DNA of 64,000 nt from Lysobacter capsici (GTDB lineage: Bacteria > Pseudomonadota > Gammaproteobacteria > Xanthomonadales > Xanthomonadaceae). Position 1 is the stretch's first letter. Each line of letters starts with the position of its first letter. The stretch spans positions 992,001 through 1,056,000 of the forward strand of contig NZ_CP076103.1 in the NCBI RefSeq assembly GCF_018732085.1, given 5' to 3'. The position numbers and the translations under genes are program-made. The notes beneath the pieces were generated by a model, which saw only the letters and a list, made by a program, of their open reading frames with translations, was not told the DNA's origin and did not search any database. Positions 7,836 through 16,763 of this stretch are shown one piece after another.

Positions 7836-9845
7836 TCAGTGGTGGCTGCTGGCCGAAATCCCGCCGCCCTTGCCGTCGGGCACCAGCACGCGCACGTTCT
7901 GCATCATCCCTTGGTCCTCGTGATCGAGGATGTGGCAATGCAGGACGTACTCGCCGATGTAGCGCTCATAACGGGTGCGCACGTACAGGTTGTAGCCGTC
8001 CTTGACGAACAAGGTGTCCTTCCAGGTGCCTTGCAGGTTGGCGTACTGCGGATCGGTGACATTGCCGTCCTTGTCGAGGTCGCCAGTGACGCTGACTTCC
8101 TTGCCGTTCTTGTCGAGGATACTGACGATCTGGAACGGATTGACGTGAATGTGGAAGGGGTGACCGCCGCGCTGCGACGTCAGGTGCCACTCCTCGGTCT
8201 GGCCGAGGATCAGATCGCGCGCGGCGCTCGGATCGTAGGGCTTGCCGTCGACCAGGTAGATGTCGCCCACCTTCTTGCCGTCGACGATCTTGTCCTGGAT
8301 GTCGAACACCACCGTCTGGCCTTTGCCGTTCACCTCGCCCTTGGTAATGGTCTTGTGCGGGACGAACGCATCCAGGCGCAGGTGATCGCGCAAGCCGGCG
8401 ACGATCGATTCGCGCACGCCCTCGGGCATGCGCTTGTCCGCGGAGGCGACCAGCGCATCGGTCACGTAGGCTTCGACATCGGCGACCTTCGCATCGCCGG
8501 TGACGTCGGCGATACCGAGCAGCTGACGGTCCTCGGCGGCGTTGGTGATGCTGGCGCTGGCCGGCGCGAAGGCGTCGAGCACGCAGTACCGGCCGGCCGT
8601 GGGAAACACCACCAGCACATCGCTGCGGTAACCGGGCTGCAGCATGTTCTCGCTCTTGACGATGGTCTTGGCGTGGGTCAGGCCGTCGCTGGCGACTTCG
8701 AACTGCTTGAGCGGCGCGCCGGTGCAGTTCTTGGTCACCCAATTGTCCAGGGCCTTGCCGGACAGGCCCTCGATGCTGGCCGAGCTTGCCTTCATTTCGC
8801 GGAACTGCAGGTTGACGGTGTCGCGCACGCCGGCGTGCAGCAGGCGCCAGCGTTCGATGCGGCCGGCGACGAGGTCGTCGAAGGTCGGCAGCACGGTGCC
8901 GTTGATGCTGGTGTGGCGGCCGGATTTCTGCCACACGCCGAAGCCGAACTGGTCGTCGTATTTCTCGATCTCGCCGACGTCGTCCTTGTCACAGGTCCAA
9001 AAGCCGGTCTTCTCATCGGTCCTGATCTTGCCTTTGCTGTCGCGGCAGGCATACGCGACCTGCTGGAAGATCAGCAGCCGTTCGTGCATCGCCGCGCCGG
9101 CCGGATCGCGCAGCAGAGTGTCGATGTCGCCGGTGCGGTCGCTGGCGGGCAGGCGCTCGCCGCGTACCAGCAGCGCGCCGGCCATGCCGCTGGACACCTG
9201 CAATGCAGTGGAGCCGTGCAGATGCGGGTGATACCAGAAGGTGCCGGCCGGATGGTCGGCGGGCAGGTTGTACTCGTATTCGAACTTGACCCCGGGACGC
9301 AGCGTCAGCAGCACGTTGTCGCTGTTGCCGGTCGGGCTGACCCACAGGCCATGCGAATGCAGGTTGGTCGAGTTGAAGCAATGCGGGACGTTGATGTCGG
9401 CCGGATGACAATCGGGTTGCGGCGGCAACTGGTTGTCGAGCGCGATGCGCACGGTTTCGCCGGGCGAGGTGACGATGGTCGGCGCGAGGAACGGCACCTC
9501 GGGATTGGTGCCCGGGCTCTGGTAGGAGCGCAGCTTGACCGTGTCGAATCTCTGTTTGATGGGGTCCCAGATTTTCGAGGTGGTGAAGGCGATGCGCAGG
9601 TCGAGCTTGGCTTCGCGCGTGTCGAGCGGCTTGGCACCGGCCTCGGTCAGGCTCAGCAGCGGTTTGGCGCTGTCGCCCGAGCGCAGCATGCGCGCGAACA
9701 CCGGCTGTTCGAGTTCGCGCGGCGCGGGTTTTTCCTGCGCCGGCGCGGTCATGGGCGCGGCGATGAGCACGCACAACGCGAGCGCGAGCGGACTGCGCGC
9801 GCGCGATCGCGATTGAACGGCGGGAATCGAAGAAAGGCGTTCCAT
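7836..9845 (-). CDS. secreted multicopper oxidase
   Basis: 669 residues from ATG 9845, with GGAG 8 nt upstream; longer upstream in-frame starts lack such support. The N-terminus has a hydrophobic signal segment (SPLALALCVLIAAPMTAPAQ). All four copper-binding regions are visible: STNLHSHGLW, FWYHPHLHGS, HPFHIHVNPF and VLHCHILDHEDQGMM, giving the ten His and one Cys of the type 1 and trinuclear sites, with a Met after the last His. The protein should be periplasmic or extracellular and oxidise phenols or metals with O2; the substrate cannot be inferred. The 420 bp upstream (9846-10265) hold no convincing gene. Confidence 0.9.
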   Translation of the reverse strand: MERLSSIPAVQSRSRARSPLALALCVLIAAPMTAPAQEKPAPRELEQPVFARMLRSGDSAKPLLSLTEAGAKPLDTREAKLDLRIAFTTSKIWDPIKQRFDTVKLRSYQSPGTNPEVPFLAPTIVTSPGETVRIALDNQLPPQPDCHPADINVPHCFNSTNLHSHGLWVSPTGNSDNVLLTLRPGVKFEYEYNLPADHPAGTFWYHPHLHGSTALQVSSGMAGALLVRGERLPASDRTGDIDTLLRDPAGAAMHERLLIFQQVAYACRDSKGKIRTDEKTGFWTCDKDDVGEIEKYDDQFGFGVWQKSGRHTSINGTVLPTFDDLVAGRIERWRLLHAGVRDTVNLQFREMKASSASIEGLSGKALDNWVTKNCTGAPLKQFEVASDGLTHAKTIVKSENMLQPGYRSDVLVVFPTAGRYCVLDAFAPASASITNAAEDRQLLGIADVTGDAKVADVEAYVTDALVASADKRMPEGVRESIVAGLRDHLRLDAFVPHKTITKGEVNGKGQTVVFDIQDKIVDGKKVGDIYLVDGKPYDPSAARDLILGQTEEWHLTSQRGGHPFHIHVNPFQIVSILDKNGKEVSVTGDLDKDGNVTDPQYANLQGTWKDTLFVKDGYNLYVRTRYERYIGEYVLHCHILDHEDQGMMQNVRVLVPDGKGGGISASSHH

Positions 9846-10265
9846 GCTGGGCTCCTGATGGAATGAGGGGAATGCGGTGACGGCGCCGGCGATGGCCGCG
9901 CGTGAATGACACGCGCCTGCGCACGCGCCGCGCCGCCGCGTGCGGCTGCGTTGTTGCGGTTCGGTCATGGCCCCTGTTGCCCGTCGTCTGCGGCTGCCCG
10001 ATCGCGGGAAACCGCGCGGCGGCCGTTTCGACGGTGCTGCTGATGGTTCGCTCCGTTCGCATGGCGGCGGGATCGCTCGAACTGAGAACGCGATCGCGTT
10101 GCGTCGTGCTGCCGGATCGGCATTGAGAACGGCGTCTCCATCGCGGAGGCGGCGTGCTCGCTTGATGAACGGCGAAAGCCCGCGCGGCAGGCCAATGCGG
10201 CGCAAGGCAGCCCGTCCCGCGTCGCCGCGGGGGCCGAGTGAACTCAAAGGAATTGCGACGCCGGG

Positions 10266-11684
10266 TTAGTGCTGCATCGTCTTCGCGGGCTGCGGCGTGG
10301 GCTGCGCCGGGCCGGCCGGACCGATCGCGTCGAGCTGGCGCAGCGATTCTTCGGTCGCCGGCGCTTGTTGCGGCGAGGCGCTGACCCGGGTGTGCGAGGG
10401 GCTGTCGAGTTCGCCCTTGACCAGGAACACGGTCTTGCCGACTTCCTTGGTCGCCGGATCGACGCTGAGCACCACGTGGTCGCCGCTGCCGATGCCGGCG
10501 GTCTTGCCCTGCACCGCCAGCGCCGCCGCGACCCGCTCTGCATCGGGTTCGGACAATGGACTGCCGTGACGCGTGAATTCGGCCTGGACCTTGTCGCGGA
10601 TGTCGCCGATCAGGGATTGATCGCGATGGCCCGCGCTTGCAGGTGCGGCGTGTTCGGGTGGTGCGTGCGCAGGCGCATCGATGCCCGGCGCGATCGGATC
10701 GCGCACCGGCCGGTGGGTATCGATGGTGTGGTGGAACGTGGCCTGGGTCGGCGGCGCGGTGCTGGTGTCGTAATACGGCTGCACGGTCGCGGCCGCGCCG
10801 AGGTTGAGGCCGTTGGTCTCCATGATTTCGCGATCCAGGTGCAGCGCTTTCATGTCGATGTGGACCTGCGGCTTGCCGCCTTCGGCGGTGCGCCCGTGCG
10901 CTTGTTCCCAATGACTGATCATCGGCACGTAGATCGAGCCGTGATAGTTGGGGTAGTCGGAGTTGCCGCCGTGGCCCAGCCGGGTCTGCGCTGGCGGCAG
11001 GTCGTAGAAATGCTTGGCCATGCCGGCGGTGTTGGCCGGATTGACCGCGATGGTGAGGTCCGCGCTCAAGGTCAGGCCGTCGCGCGCGGCGTAGGCGTAG
11101 TTGGGCGCGGCGCCGGTGCGGGCGATGAAGTCCGAGGCGCGGCCGGGCTGCAGGTTGTAGACATCGCCAAGCGTCGCGGCGGGCTTGGCTTCCTTGGCTG
11201 CGCTGACCAGCGCGTTCCAGCCGGCGATGTTGGCGGTGGACTCGTTGACCCGGTCGCCTTCGATCACCTTGTTCAACAGCGGGGTGTAGTCGTGGACCGC
11301 GGCCGGGTTCTTGGCCAGCGCTTCGGCTTCGGTGTAGAAGGTCGAACGCACCGCGTCGCGCGCGCCGCGGTTGTAGCCGTGCTGCACTTCGTGGCCGAGC
11401 ACGAAGGTGATTTCGCCCTTGTTGAAGTTCGCGTCGAGCCCGGCGACCGGCAACGACATGGCCTGGGTGCCGCCGTTGTACGAGCCGCCCATGTTCGGGT
11501 CGGTCAGGGCCTTGAACGATTTGAGATGGCCCGCGGCGACCGCGCCGTTCAACTGGTCGGTCAACACCGGCGACCCCTTGATGGTGTCGCTGAGGTTCTT
11601 CACCGCGTTGGCGCTGACGCCGGGCTGCTTGCCGAAATCGTCGATCAGCTTCTGCAGATCGGCGCTGATGGGTTTGGGCGACAT
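10266..11684 (-). CDS. putative X-T4SS effector (X-Tfe) with HExxH motif and C-terminal XVIPCD domain
   Basis: 472 residues; GGAGG precedes ATG 11684. There is no signal peptide. The N-terminal domain has a zinc-peptidase-like motif FVLGHEVQHG (His98, Glu99, His102) and a possible third ligand Glu148 in RVNESTANIAGW. Residues about 355-455 match the pattern I recall for XVIPCD, the secretion signal recognised by VirD4 of the Xanthomonadales bacterial-killing T4SS: an acidic/Arg helix (SEPDAERVAAALA), then GDHVVLSV, VFLVKGELDSPSHTRV and APATEESLRQLDA, followed by a Gln/Pro tail. The neighbouring lipoprotein gene fits an immunity partner. A zinc-dependent hydrolase active in the target periplasm is inferred; peptidase versus peptidoglycan activity is open. 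No T4SS structural genes are in the window. Confidence 0.7.
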   Translation of the reverse strand: MSPKPISADLQKLIDDFGKQPGVSANAVKNLSDTIKGSPVLTDQLNGAVAAGHLKSFKALTDPNMGGSYNGGTQAMSLPVAGLDANFNKGEITFVLGHEVQHGYNRGARDAVRSTFYTEAEALAKNPAAVHDYTPLLNKVIEGDRVNESTANIAGWNALVSAAKEAKPAATLGDVYNLQPGRASDFIARTGAAPNYAYAARDGLTLSADLTIAVNPANTAGMAKHFYDLPPAQTRLGHGGNSDYPNYHGSIYVPMISHWEQAHGRTAEGGKPQVHIDMKALHLDREIMETNGLNLGAAATVQPYYDTSTAPPTQATFHHTIDTHRPVRDPIAPGIDAPAHAPPEHAAPASAGHRDQSLIGDIRDKVQAEFTRHGSPLSEPDAERVAAALAVQGKTAGIGSGDHVVLSVDPATKEVGKTVFLVKGELDSPSHTRVSASPQQAPATEESLRQLDAIGPAGPAQPTPQPAKTMQH

Positions 11685-11713
11685 GACGGCCTCCTGGCCT
11701 GCGGACCGCTGTC

Positions 11714-12355
11714 TTATTCGACGGTGATGGTTTTGACGCAGCGATGGCCGATCGCTTCGGGCGAATCGTTGGACTCGCCTTCGACGAACACGCGCAGCGT
11801 GACCGGGCCGCGGAAGTTCCAGTAACTCAGGCGGCCGTGCTCGGCGTAGGTCGGGCTGTCCTGGAACCCCATGGCCTTGAGCGCGCTCGCGTAGGCGTCG
11901 AAATCCAGCGCGCATACCGGGGTCATCGGCGCGGCCGGGTCGCCGGTGCGGGCGAAGTCGAAGGTCAGTTGCTGGCGCGGTTCGCCCAGCTTGGGGCTGA
12001 CCAGGAAGTTGTACGACCAGTTCGCGTCGATCGCCGCGCCGGCGCCGAACGAACCGTCGCCGCTGTCGGCGCGCTGCATGCGCAGGCCGGTGTGTCGCTC
12101 CAGATGCTCGGCGGTGAGGTCGGCGTTGGACTTCAGGCTGCCGATCAGCTTCAACACGCGCCGGCTGACGTCTTCGCCGGACAGCGGGGTCGAGGGAGAG
12201 GCGGTGCTGGTCATGGGGAACTCCTGGGTGGATCGGGTGTTGGCGTCGGTGGAAGCGTCGGACGGAGCCGGCAGGCCGGCGCAGGCGCTCAGCAGGCCGC
12301 CGCACAACGGCAGCCACCATGCGCGGCGGAGGAGGCAATGCGATGGACGGGGCAT
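11714..12355 (-). CDS. putative X-Tfi immunity lipoprotein
   Basis: 213 residues, 29 nt upstream of the effector gene on the same strand. The N-terminus (RRAWWLPLCGGLLSACAG) is a lipoprotein signal with lipobox LSAC and Cys25, so the mature protein should be membrane-anchored in the periplasm, the usual place for X-Tfi proteins. The rest has no family I recognise; it is Asp/Ser-rich with a beta-like C-terminus (VTLRVFVEGES). AAGGAGGAG precedes ATG 12355. A second in-frame ATG at 12214 (residue 48) has its own strong site, CCAGGAGTTCCCC. Immunity function is inferred from gene pairing and lipobox, not from sequence identity. Confidence 0.65.
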   Translation of the reverse strand: MPRPSHCLLRRAWWLPLCGGLLSACAGLPAPSDASTDANTRSTQEFPMTSTASPSTPLSGEDVSRRVLKLIGSLKSNADLTAEHLERHTGLRMQRADSGDGSFGAGAAIDANWSYNFLVSPKLGEPRQQLTFDFARTGDPAAPMTPVCALDFDAYASALKAMGFQDSPTYAEHGRLSYWNFRGPVTLRVFVEGESNDSPEAIGHRCVKTITVE

Positions 12356-12687
12356 GCGTCTCCTCCTTGGAACGCTGAGGCGGCCGCGGGGGCGGTTCGC
12401 TTCGTCGGGGGCTCGCTTGGGTGGCGGCTAGCGAGTTAACGCAGCCAGCATGCCGCTCAGGCCATCGAGGCGACAAGCGCAGGCCGTCGGCGGGCGTGCG
12501 GGCGGCGGCATTCGGCGCAAACGGGGCCGGGGTTCGCCTGTTCAGTTTTCTTGCGACCCATTGGGCGAGCCGGAGCCGCGTCACAGCGGCGAAATCGATG
12601 TCATCGGTAACAGCCCTGCCGTTATTAGCTTTCGGCATAAGCGTTTGGAAGCGGGTCCGGGCGTTTCAAATGAACCGGTTAGTTCTG

Positions 12688-12800
12688 TTTTGCAGTGCAG
12701 CGTGCAAAGGGGATAACGCTTCCTTCACGATCGCCCCGCATCCCGACGTGGGGGAGGGAGCAAAGCCCGCTACCGGTTCTACCGGAAGCGGGCTTTTTTA
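12688..12800 (+). ncRNA. possible small RNA: promoter-like element followed by orphan terminator
   Basis: The 630-bp gap between the immunity gene and glnE has no plausible ORF. TTGCAG (12690) and GATAAC (12712) are 16 nt apart and resemble sigma-70 boxes. About 45 nt after the expected start comes a clear intrinsic terminator at 12762-12800. The expected transcript is about 75 nt and could also fold at CCCCGCATCCCGACGTGGGG. The promoter is weak by consensus, so the call is tentative. Confidence 0.35.
12762..12800 (+). terminator. intrinsic terminator
   Basis: AAAGCCCGCT and AGCGGGCTTT form a long stem with inner pairing CCGGT/ACCGG, followed by TTTTTT on the plus strand. There is no plus-strand protein gene upstream of it in the window after the hydrolase at 7473. 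Confidence 0.85.
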
Positions 12801-12985
12801 TTGGCTGGGGTTTTGTGGTGGGTTCTGGAGTGTTCCGCGTGGGGATCGCCCGGTGGTTGAGCGCGGCGTCGTAGTCGCAGTGACTGCGAAACTTCGACAA
12901 CCGCGCAACACGCTCGCAGCTACGCACGCATCAGCCGCCACTACCGCCATGCGATCATCCATGCACACCAGCATGCGCAGCTTTG

Positions 12986-15865
12986 ATGGCTTCTCCTGAT
13001 CGCAACAGTTTCGAATCCGCCCACGTCGAGCGCGCCATCGCGCGGTTGCGTGCCGCCTCCCCGCAGATGTCCAGCGCGCTCGAAGATCCATCGTTGCTCG
13101 CACGGCTCGCGCGCGTGGCCGTGGTCAGCGATTTCGCCATCGACACGCTGGTGCGCCAGCCCGACTTGCTGCTCACGCTCGCGGCCGACGACGGCGCCAC
13201 GCCGCTGCCGCCGCCGCAACTCGATAGCGAGCATCGCGCCGACTGGGGCACGCGCCTGCGCCGTTACCGCAGCGCCGGTTCCACCCGCTTGATCTGGCGC
13301 GACGCGCTCGGCCTGGACAGCGTCGAGGACACGCTCGACGGCAGCACCCATCTGGCCGAGGTTTGCCTGCGCATCGCACTGCAAGCGCTGGAGGACGAAT
13401 TCGCCCAGCGCCACGGCGTGATCCGCACGCCCGATGGGCAACGCGTCGGGCTGGTGGTGTTCGGCCTGGGCAAGCTCGGCGGCGGCGAACTCAATTTCAG
13501 TTCCGATGTCGATCTGGTCTACGCCTACGAACACGACGGCAGCACCCAGTTCGACGGCCGCGACGCCGCGCGCGCGCTCGATGCGGAAACTTATTTCGCC
13601 AAGCTCGGCCAGCAACTCGCGCGCCTGCTCGACGAACTCACCGCCGAGGGCTTCTGCCATCGCGTCGACCTGCGCCTGCGCCCGTACGGCAATGCCGGCC
13701 GCGTGGCCTGGTCGTTCGCGGCGATGGAGCAGTACTTCCAGCGCGAAGGTCGCGATTGGGAACGTTACGCCTGGCAGAAGGCGCGTCCGGTCGCCGGCGA
13801 TGCGCAGGCCGGCGAACGCTTCCTCGATAGCCTGCGTCCGTTCGTGTACCGGCGCTATCTGGATTTCGGCGCGCTCGACGGCCTGCGTTCGATGAAGGCC
13901 GCGATCAGCGCCGAGGTCGCGCGCAAGGAACTGGCCGACGACATCAAGCGCGGGCCCGGCGGCATTCGCGAAATCGAATTCCTGGTCCAGGCCCTGCAGC
14001 TGATCCGCGGCGGCCGCGAGGCCGAACTGCGCGGCCGTCGCTTGTTGCCGGCGCTGCGCGAACTGGTCGCGCAGCGCCAGATCAGCGAGGAGGCCGGCGC
14101 CGCGCTGGGCGAGGACTACCGTTTCCTGCGCCGGCTGGAAAACCGTTTGCAGATGCTGCGCGATGCGCAGACCCACGCCTTGCCGAGCCTGCAGGCCGAT
14201 CGCGAACGCATCGCCGCCGGCCTGGACTATCCCGATTGGGCCGCGTTGCTGAGCGATCTGGAGCGCCGCCGCGAACGCATCACCGCCGAATTCGATGCCT
14301 TGCTCGCGCCGCGCCGCCGCCGCGCCGCGCCCGATGCGCTGACCGCGTACTGGAACGCGCTGCCCGAGGCCGGCGACGCGAAGATCCTGGCCGACGCCGG
14401 GTTCGACGCCGCCACCGACGCCGATGCGGTGTTGCGCGACTTCGCCCGCAGCCCCGGCGTGCGCGGCCTGTCGGATGCGGCGCGCACGCGCCTGGACCGC
14501 GTGTTGCCGGCCCTGCTGCAGGGCACCGCGTCGTCGTCGCAACCGATGCTCGCGCTCAAGCGCTTGCTCGCGCTGCTGCACAACGTATTGCGCCGCAGCG
14601 CCTATCTGGCCTTGCTCGACGAACAGCCGGCGGCGTTGTCGCGGCTGATCGAAGTGGTGTCGCGCAGCGCGCTGTTGGCCGAACGCCTGGCCTCGCATCC
14701 CTTGTTGCTGGACGAACTGCTCGACGCGCGCGTGGTCGGTCCGTTGCCGGGCCGCGAGGAGTTGCTCGCCGCCTGCGCCGAAGTCGATGGCGGCGACGAC
14801 ACCGAACTGACCTTGCAGGCGCTCAACGAAGTGCGCCAGTCGCTGAGTTTCCGCATCGCGATGGCGCTGCGCGACGGGCGTCAGTCGGCGCAGGACAGCG
14901 CGCGCCAGTTGGCCTGGCTCGCCGACGGCGTGGTCGCGCGGGTGCTGCGCCTGGCCGAGCAGGAAGTCGCCGCCGCGCATGGCCGGGTGCCGGGCGCGCG
15001 TTTCGCCGTGCTCGGTTATGGCAGCCTCGGCGGCGAGGAGCTGGGGTTCGGTTCGGACCTGGATCTGGTGTTCCTGTACGACCTGCCCGCGGCCGACGCG
15101 GGCGCGCAAGCGGCAGGCTCTGAAGCGGCCGGTTCTGAGCCGGCCAGCTTTGAACCGGCAAGTTCCGACGGCGCGCGCGCCCTGGATGCGCCGCGCTGGT
15201 TCGCGCGGCTGGCGCAGAAAATCGTCGCCCTGCTCGGCGCGGTGACCGCGGGCGGTCGTTTGTTCGATATCGACGTGCGGCTGCGCCCCGATGGCGCCAA
15301 GGGCCTGCTGGTGTCGTCGTTGGCGAGCTTCGCCGACTACCAGCGCGAGCGCGCCTGGACCTGGGAGCATCAGGCCTTGGTGCGCGCGCGCTTCATCGCC
15401 GGCGACGCGGCGCTGGGCCGAAGTTTCGAAGGGGTTCGCTGGCGAACGCTGGCGAGCGAGCGCGATCCGGTCAAGGTCTACGAGGACGTCGGCGCGATGC
15501 GCCGGCGCATGCGCGCCGAACTCGATCGCAGCGACGCGGCGGCGTTCGACCTCAAACAGGGCGAAGGCGGCCTGGTCGATCTGGAGTTCCTGTTGCAGGC
15601 GTTGGTGCTGCGTTACGCGCGGCGCTACACGATGGTGCGCGAAGCGCGCGATACGGCCGGGCTGATCGACGCGGTTAACAGCATCGGCGTGCTCGACGAT
15701 ACGATCGCGGCGTCGTTGCGGGTCGCGCATGCGACCTTGCTGTCGCGCGGGTTGGATTGCACCCTGGACCGGCGTGCGCGGCGGGTCGCTCCGGACGAGG
15801 CGGTGGAAGCGGCGCGCGCGGCGATTCGCGCGGCGGTGGTGGAGCAGGGGCTGGTGTTCGTATAA
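12986..15865 (+). CDS. glnE: bifunctional glutamine synthetase adenylyltransferase/deadenylase
   Basis: 959 residues, the expected size for GlnE. It adenylylates glutamine synthetase when nitrogen is plentiful and removes AMP when nitrogen is scarce, under PII control. Two nucleotidyltransferase domains are visible: [20 protein letters not shown] near residue 157 and [20 protein letters not shown] near 675, each followed by a helical region with conserved [10 protein letters not shown] or [13 protein letters not shown] 12986 is preferred; a TTG directly before it is also in frame. The C-terminal catalytic domain contains a four-copy, 15-bp in-frame repeat (15110-15169). It is monocistronic by context. 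Confidence 0.95.
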   Translation: MASPDRNSFESAHVERAIARLRAASPQMSSALEDPSLLARLARVAVVSDFAIDTLVRQPDLLLTLAADDGATPLPPPQLDSEHRADWGTRLRRYRSAGSTRLIWRDALGLDSVEDTLDGSTHLAEVCLRIALQALEDEFAQRHGVIRTPDGQRVGLVVFGLGKLGGGELNFSSDVDLVYAYEHDGSTQFDGRDAARALDAETYFAKLGQQLARLLDELTAEGFCHRVDLRLRPYGNAGRVAWSFAAMEQYFQREGRDWERYAWQKARPVAGDAQAGERFLDSLRPFVYRRYLDFGALDGLRSMKAAISAEVARKELADDIKRGPGGIREIEFLVQALQLIRGGREAELRGRRLLPALRELVAQRQISEEAGAALGEDYRFLRRLENRLQMLRDAQTHALPSLQADRERIAAGLDYPDWAALLSDLERRRERITAEFDALLAPRRRRAAPDALTAYWNALPEAGDAKILADAGFDAATDADAVLRDFARSPGVRGLSDAARTRLDRVLPALLQGTASSSQPMLALKRLLALLHNVLRRSAYLALLDEQPAALSRLIEVVSRSALLAERLASHPLLLDELLDARVVGPLPGREELLAACAEVDGGDDTELTLQALNEVRQSLSFRIAMALRDGRQSAQDSARQLAWLADGVVARVLRLAEQEVAAAHGRVPGARFAVLGYGSLGGEELGFGSDLDLVFLYDLPAADAGAQAAGSEAAGSEPASFEPASSDGARALDAPRWFARLAQKIVALLGAVTAGGRLFDIDVRLRPDGAKGLLVSSLASFADYQRERAWTWEHQALVRARFIAGDAALGRSFEGVRWRTLASERDPVKVYEDVGAMRRRMRAELDRSDAAAFDLKQGEGGLVDLEFLLQALVLRYARRYTMVREARDTAGLIDAVNSIGVLDDTIAASLRVAHATLLSRGLDCTLDRRARRVAPDEAVEAARAAIRAAVVEQGLVFV
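15110..15169 (+). repeat. 15-bp in-frame tandem repeat in glnE (four pentapeptides)
   Basis: Four codon-phased 15-bp units encode [15 protein letters not shown] and PASSD. They lie in the loop after the second nucleotidyltransferase motif ([15 protein letters not shown]) and before the helix [11 protein letters not shown]. Confidence 0.85.
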
Positions 15866-15894
15866 GCCTCCCGTGTTGCGCGCTGCCGGATCGG

Positions 15895-16040
15895 AAAGCG
15901 TCGGGGCTCAAGCCCCTCCCACAAACGACTTCGGTGCCTTCGTAAAGGGGGCTTCGGTCCCTTCATAAAAAAACGTCGGTTGCTTTCGCAATTGCGAGGG
16001 CTTTTGTGGGAGGGGCTTGAGCCCCGACGCCTTTCGCTCA
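15895..16040. repeat. inverted pair of GGGAGGGGCTTGAGCCCC-family repeats
   Basis: Left arm about 15895-15922 (GCGTCGGGGCTCAAGCCCC TCCCACA) and right arm about 16003-16040 (TTGTGGGAGGGGCTTGAGCC), separated by about 80 bp. It sits between glnE and the Imm22-like gene. Each arm is itself palindromic (GGGGCTTGAGCCCC). Confidence 0.85.
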
Positions 16041-16104
16041 GATCGCGATCAACACCCCAGCGGTGCTATTTTCATGCCCGCCCAAAAAATCCAGGATCGA
16101 ACTT

Positions 16105-16509
16105 ATGATCGACGACACCACTCGCGGCGTGATCTCGGTCTGGATGGGCACCTCCACCCAATCGCTGGAAGCCTTCAACCGCTACACCGAAGGCATGGAG
16201 TCGTCCGGCTCGGGTTGCCCCGCGCATCGCGATTTCGGCTGCGACTTCATCGACTCGGATTTCTTCGTCGCCTACGGCACCGCCGGCAACAAAGTGATTC
16301 CGGTCGAGCAACTGGTCAAGGAAGTCGGCGTCAACGCGATCCAGACCGAACAGGCGATCCTCGCGCGTTGCCATGCCTTGGGCGTGACCGAAGGCAACTC
16401 GCTGTACTACTACGATCACTGCACCTTCCACGAAGACACGCCGGGCCGGCTGTACAACGAACTGCGCTTCATCGGCAGCTTCGCCGACCCGCGCCGCCGG
16501 ATTGGCTGA
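16105..16509 (+). CDS. Imm22-like immunity protein
   Basis: 134 residues from ATG 16105 with AGGA 9 nt upstream. The N-terminal pattern GVISVWMGTSTQSLEAFNRY, followed by CDFIDSDFFVAYG, resembles the immunity protein 22 family as I recall it (VSxWxG...DFxxxxxDxDF). Imm22 proteins neutralise polymorphic or contact-dependent toxins in the cytoplasm; no signal peptide is visible, in agreement. No toxin gene is adjacent. The gene is flanked by two different palindromic repeat pairs, so it looks like an isolated immunity gene. Family call by eye. Confidence 0.6.
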   Translation: MIDDTTRGVISVWMGTSTQSLEAFNRYTEGMESSGSGCPAHRDFGCDFIDSDFFVAYGTAGNKVIPVEQLVKEVGVNAIQTEQAILARCHALGVTEGNSLYYYDHCTFHEDTPGRLYNELRFIGSFADPRRRIG

Positions 16510-16548
16510 GGCGATGTCGGCCACACCGATTGCGTAGCTACGGATGCC

Positions 16549-16710
16549 CCCTGTAGGAGCGGCGCGAGCCGCGACCGCGAAACGTCACATTCGACGCAAG
16601 CATGTTTCGCAGTCGCGGCTCGCGCCGCTCCTACAGGGGGTCCTCGCGACATCGTCGATTACATGAGGGGCGGTTCGAGCGGTCGCGTCTAGCGCCGCTC
16701 CTGCAGGGCG
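16549..16710. repeat. TGTAGGAGCGGCGCGAGCC-family repeats, inverted pair plus a partial third copy
   Basis: Arms at about 16551-16580 (forward) and 16610-16638 (reverse) form a long hairpin; a shortened copy follows at about 16681-16705. They lie between the convergent Imm22-like and ELM1-family genes. Confidence 0.8.
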
Positions 16711-16763
16711 GCCCCGTGCCGTCGTCGATTATCGAGGGTCAGTTCGATCGATAACCCGCCCGC

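Noticed and set aside
9846..10265. Small ORFs between the multicopper oxidase and effector genes
   Set aside because: Arg-rich frames on both strands with no ribosome binding site or motif.
12941..15730. A 929-codon frame antisense to glnE
   Set aside because: It mirrors glnE codon bias and has Arg/Gln/Ala-rich composition typical of shadow frames in GC-rich DNA; glnE motifs are unambiguous.
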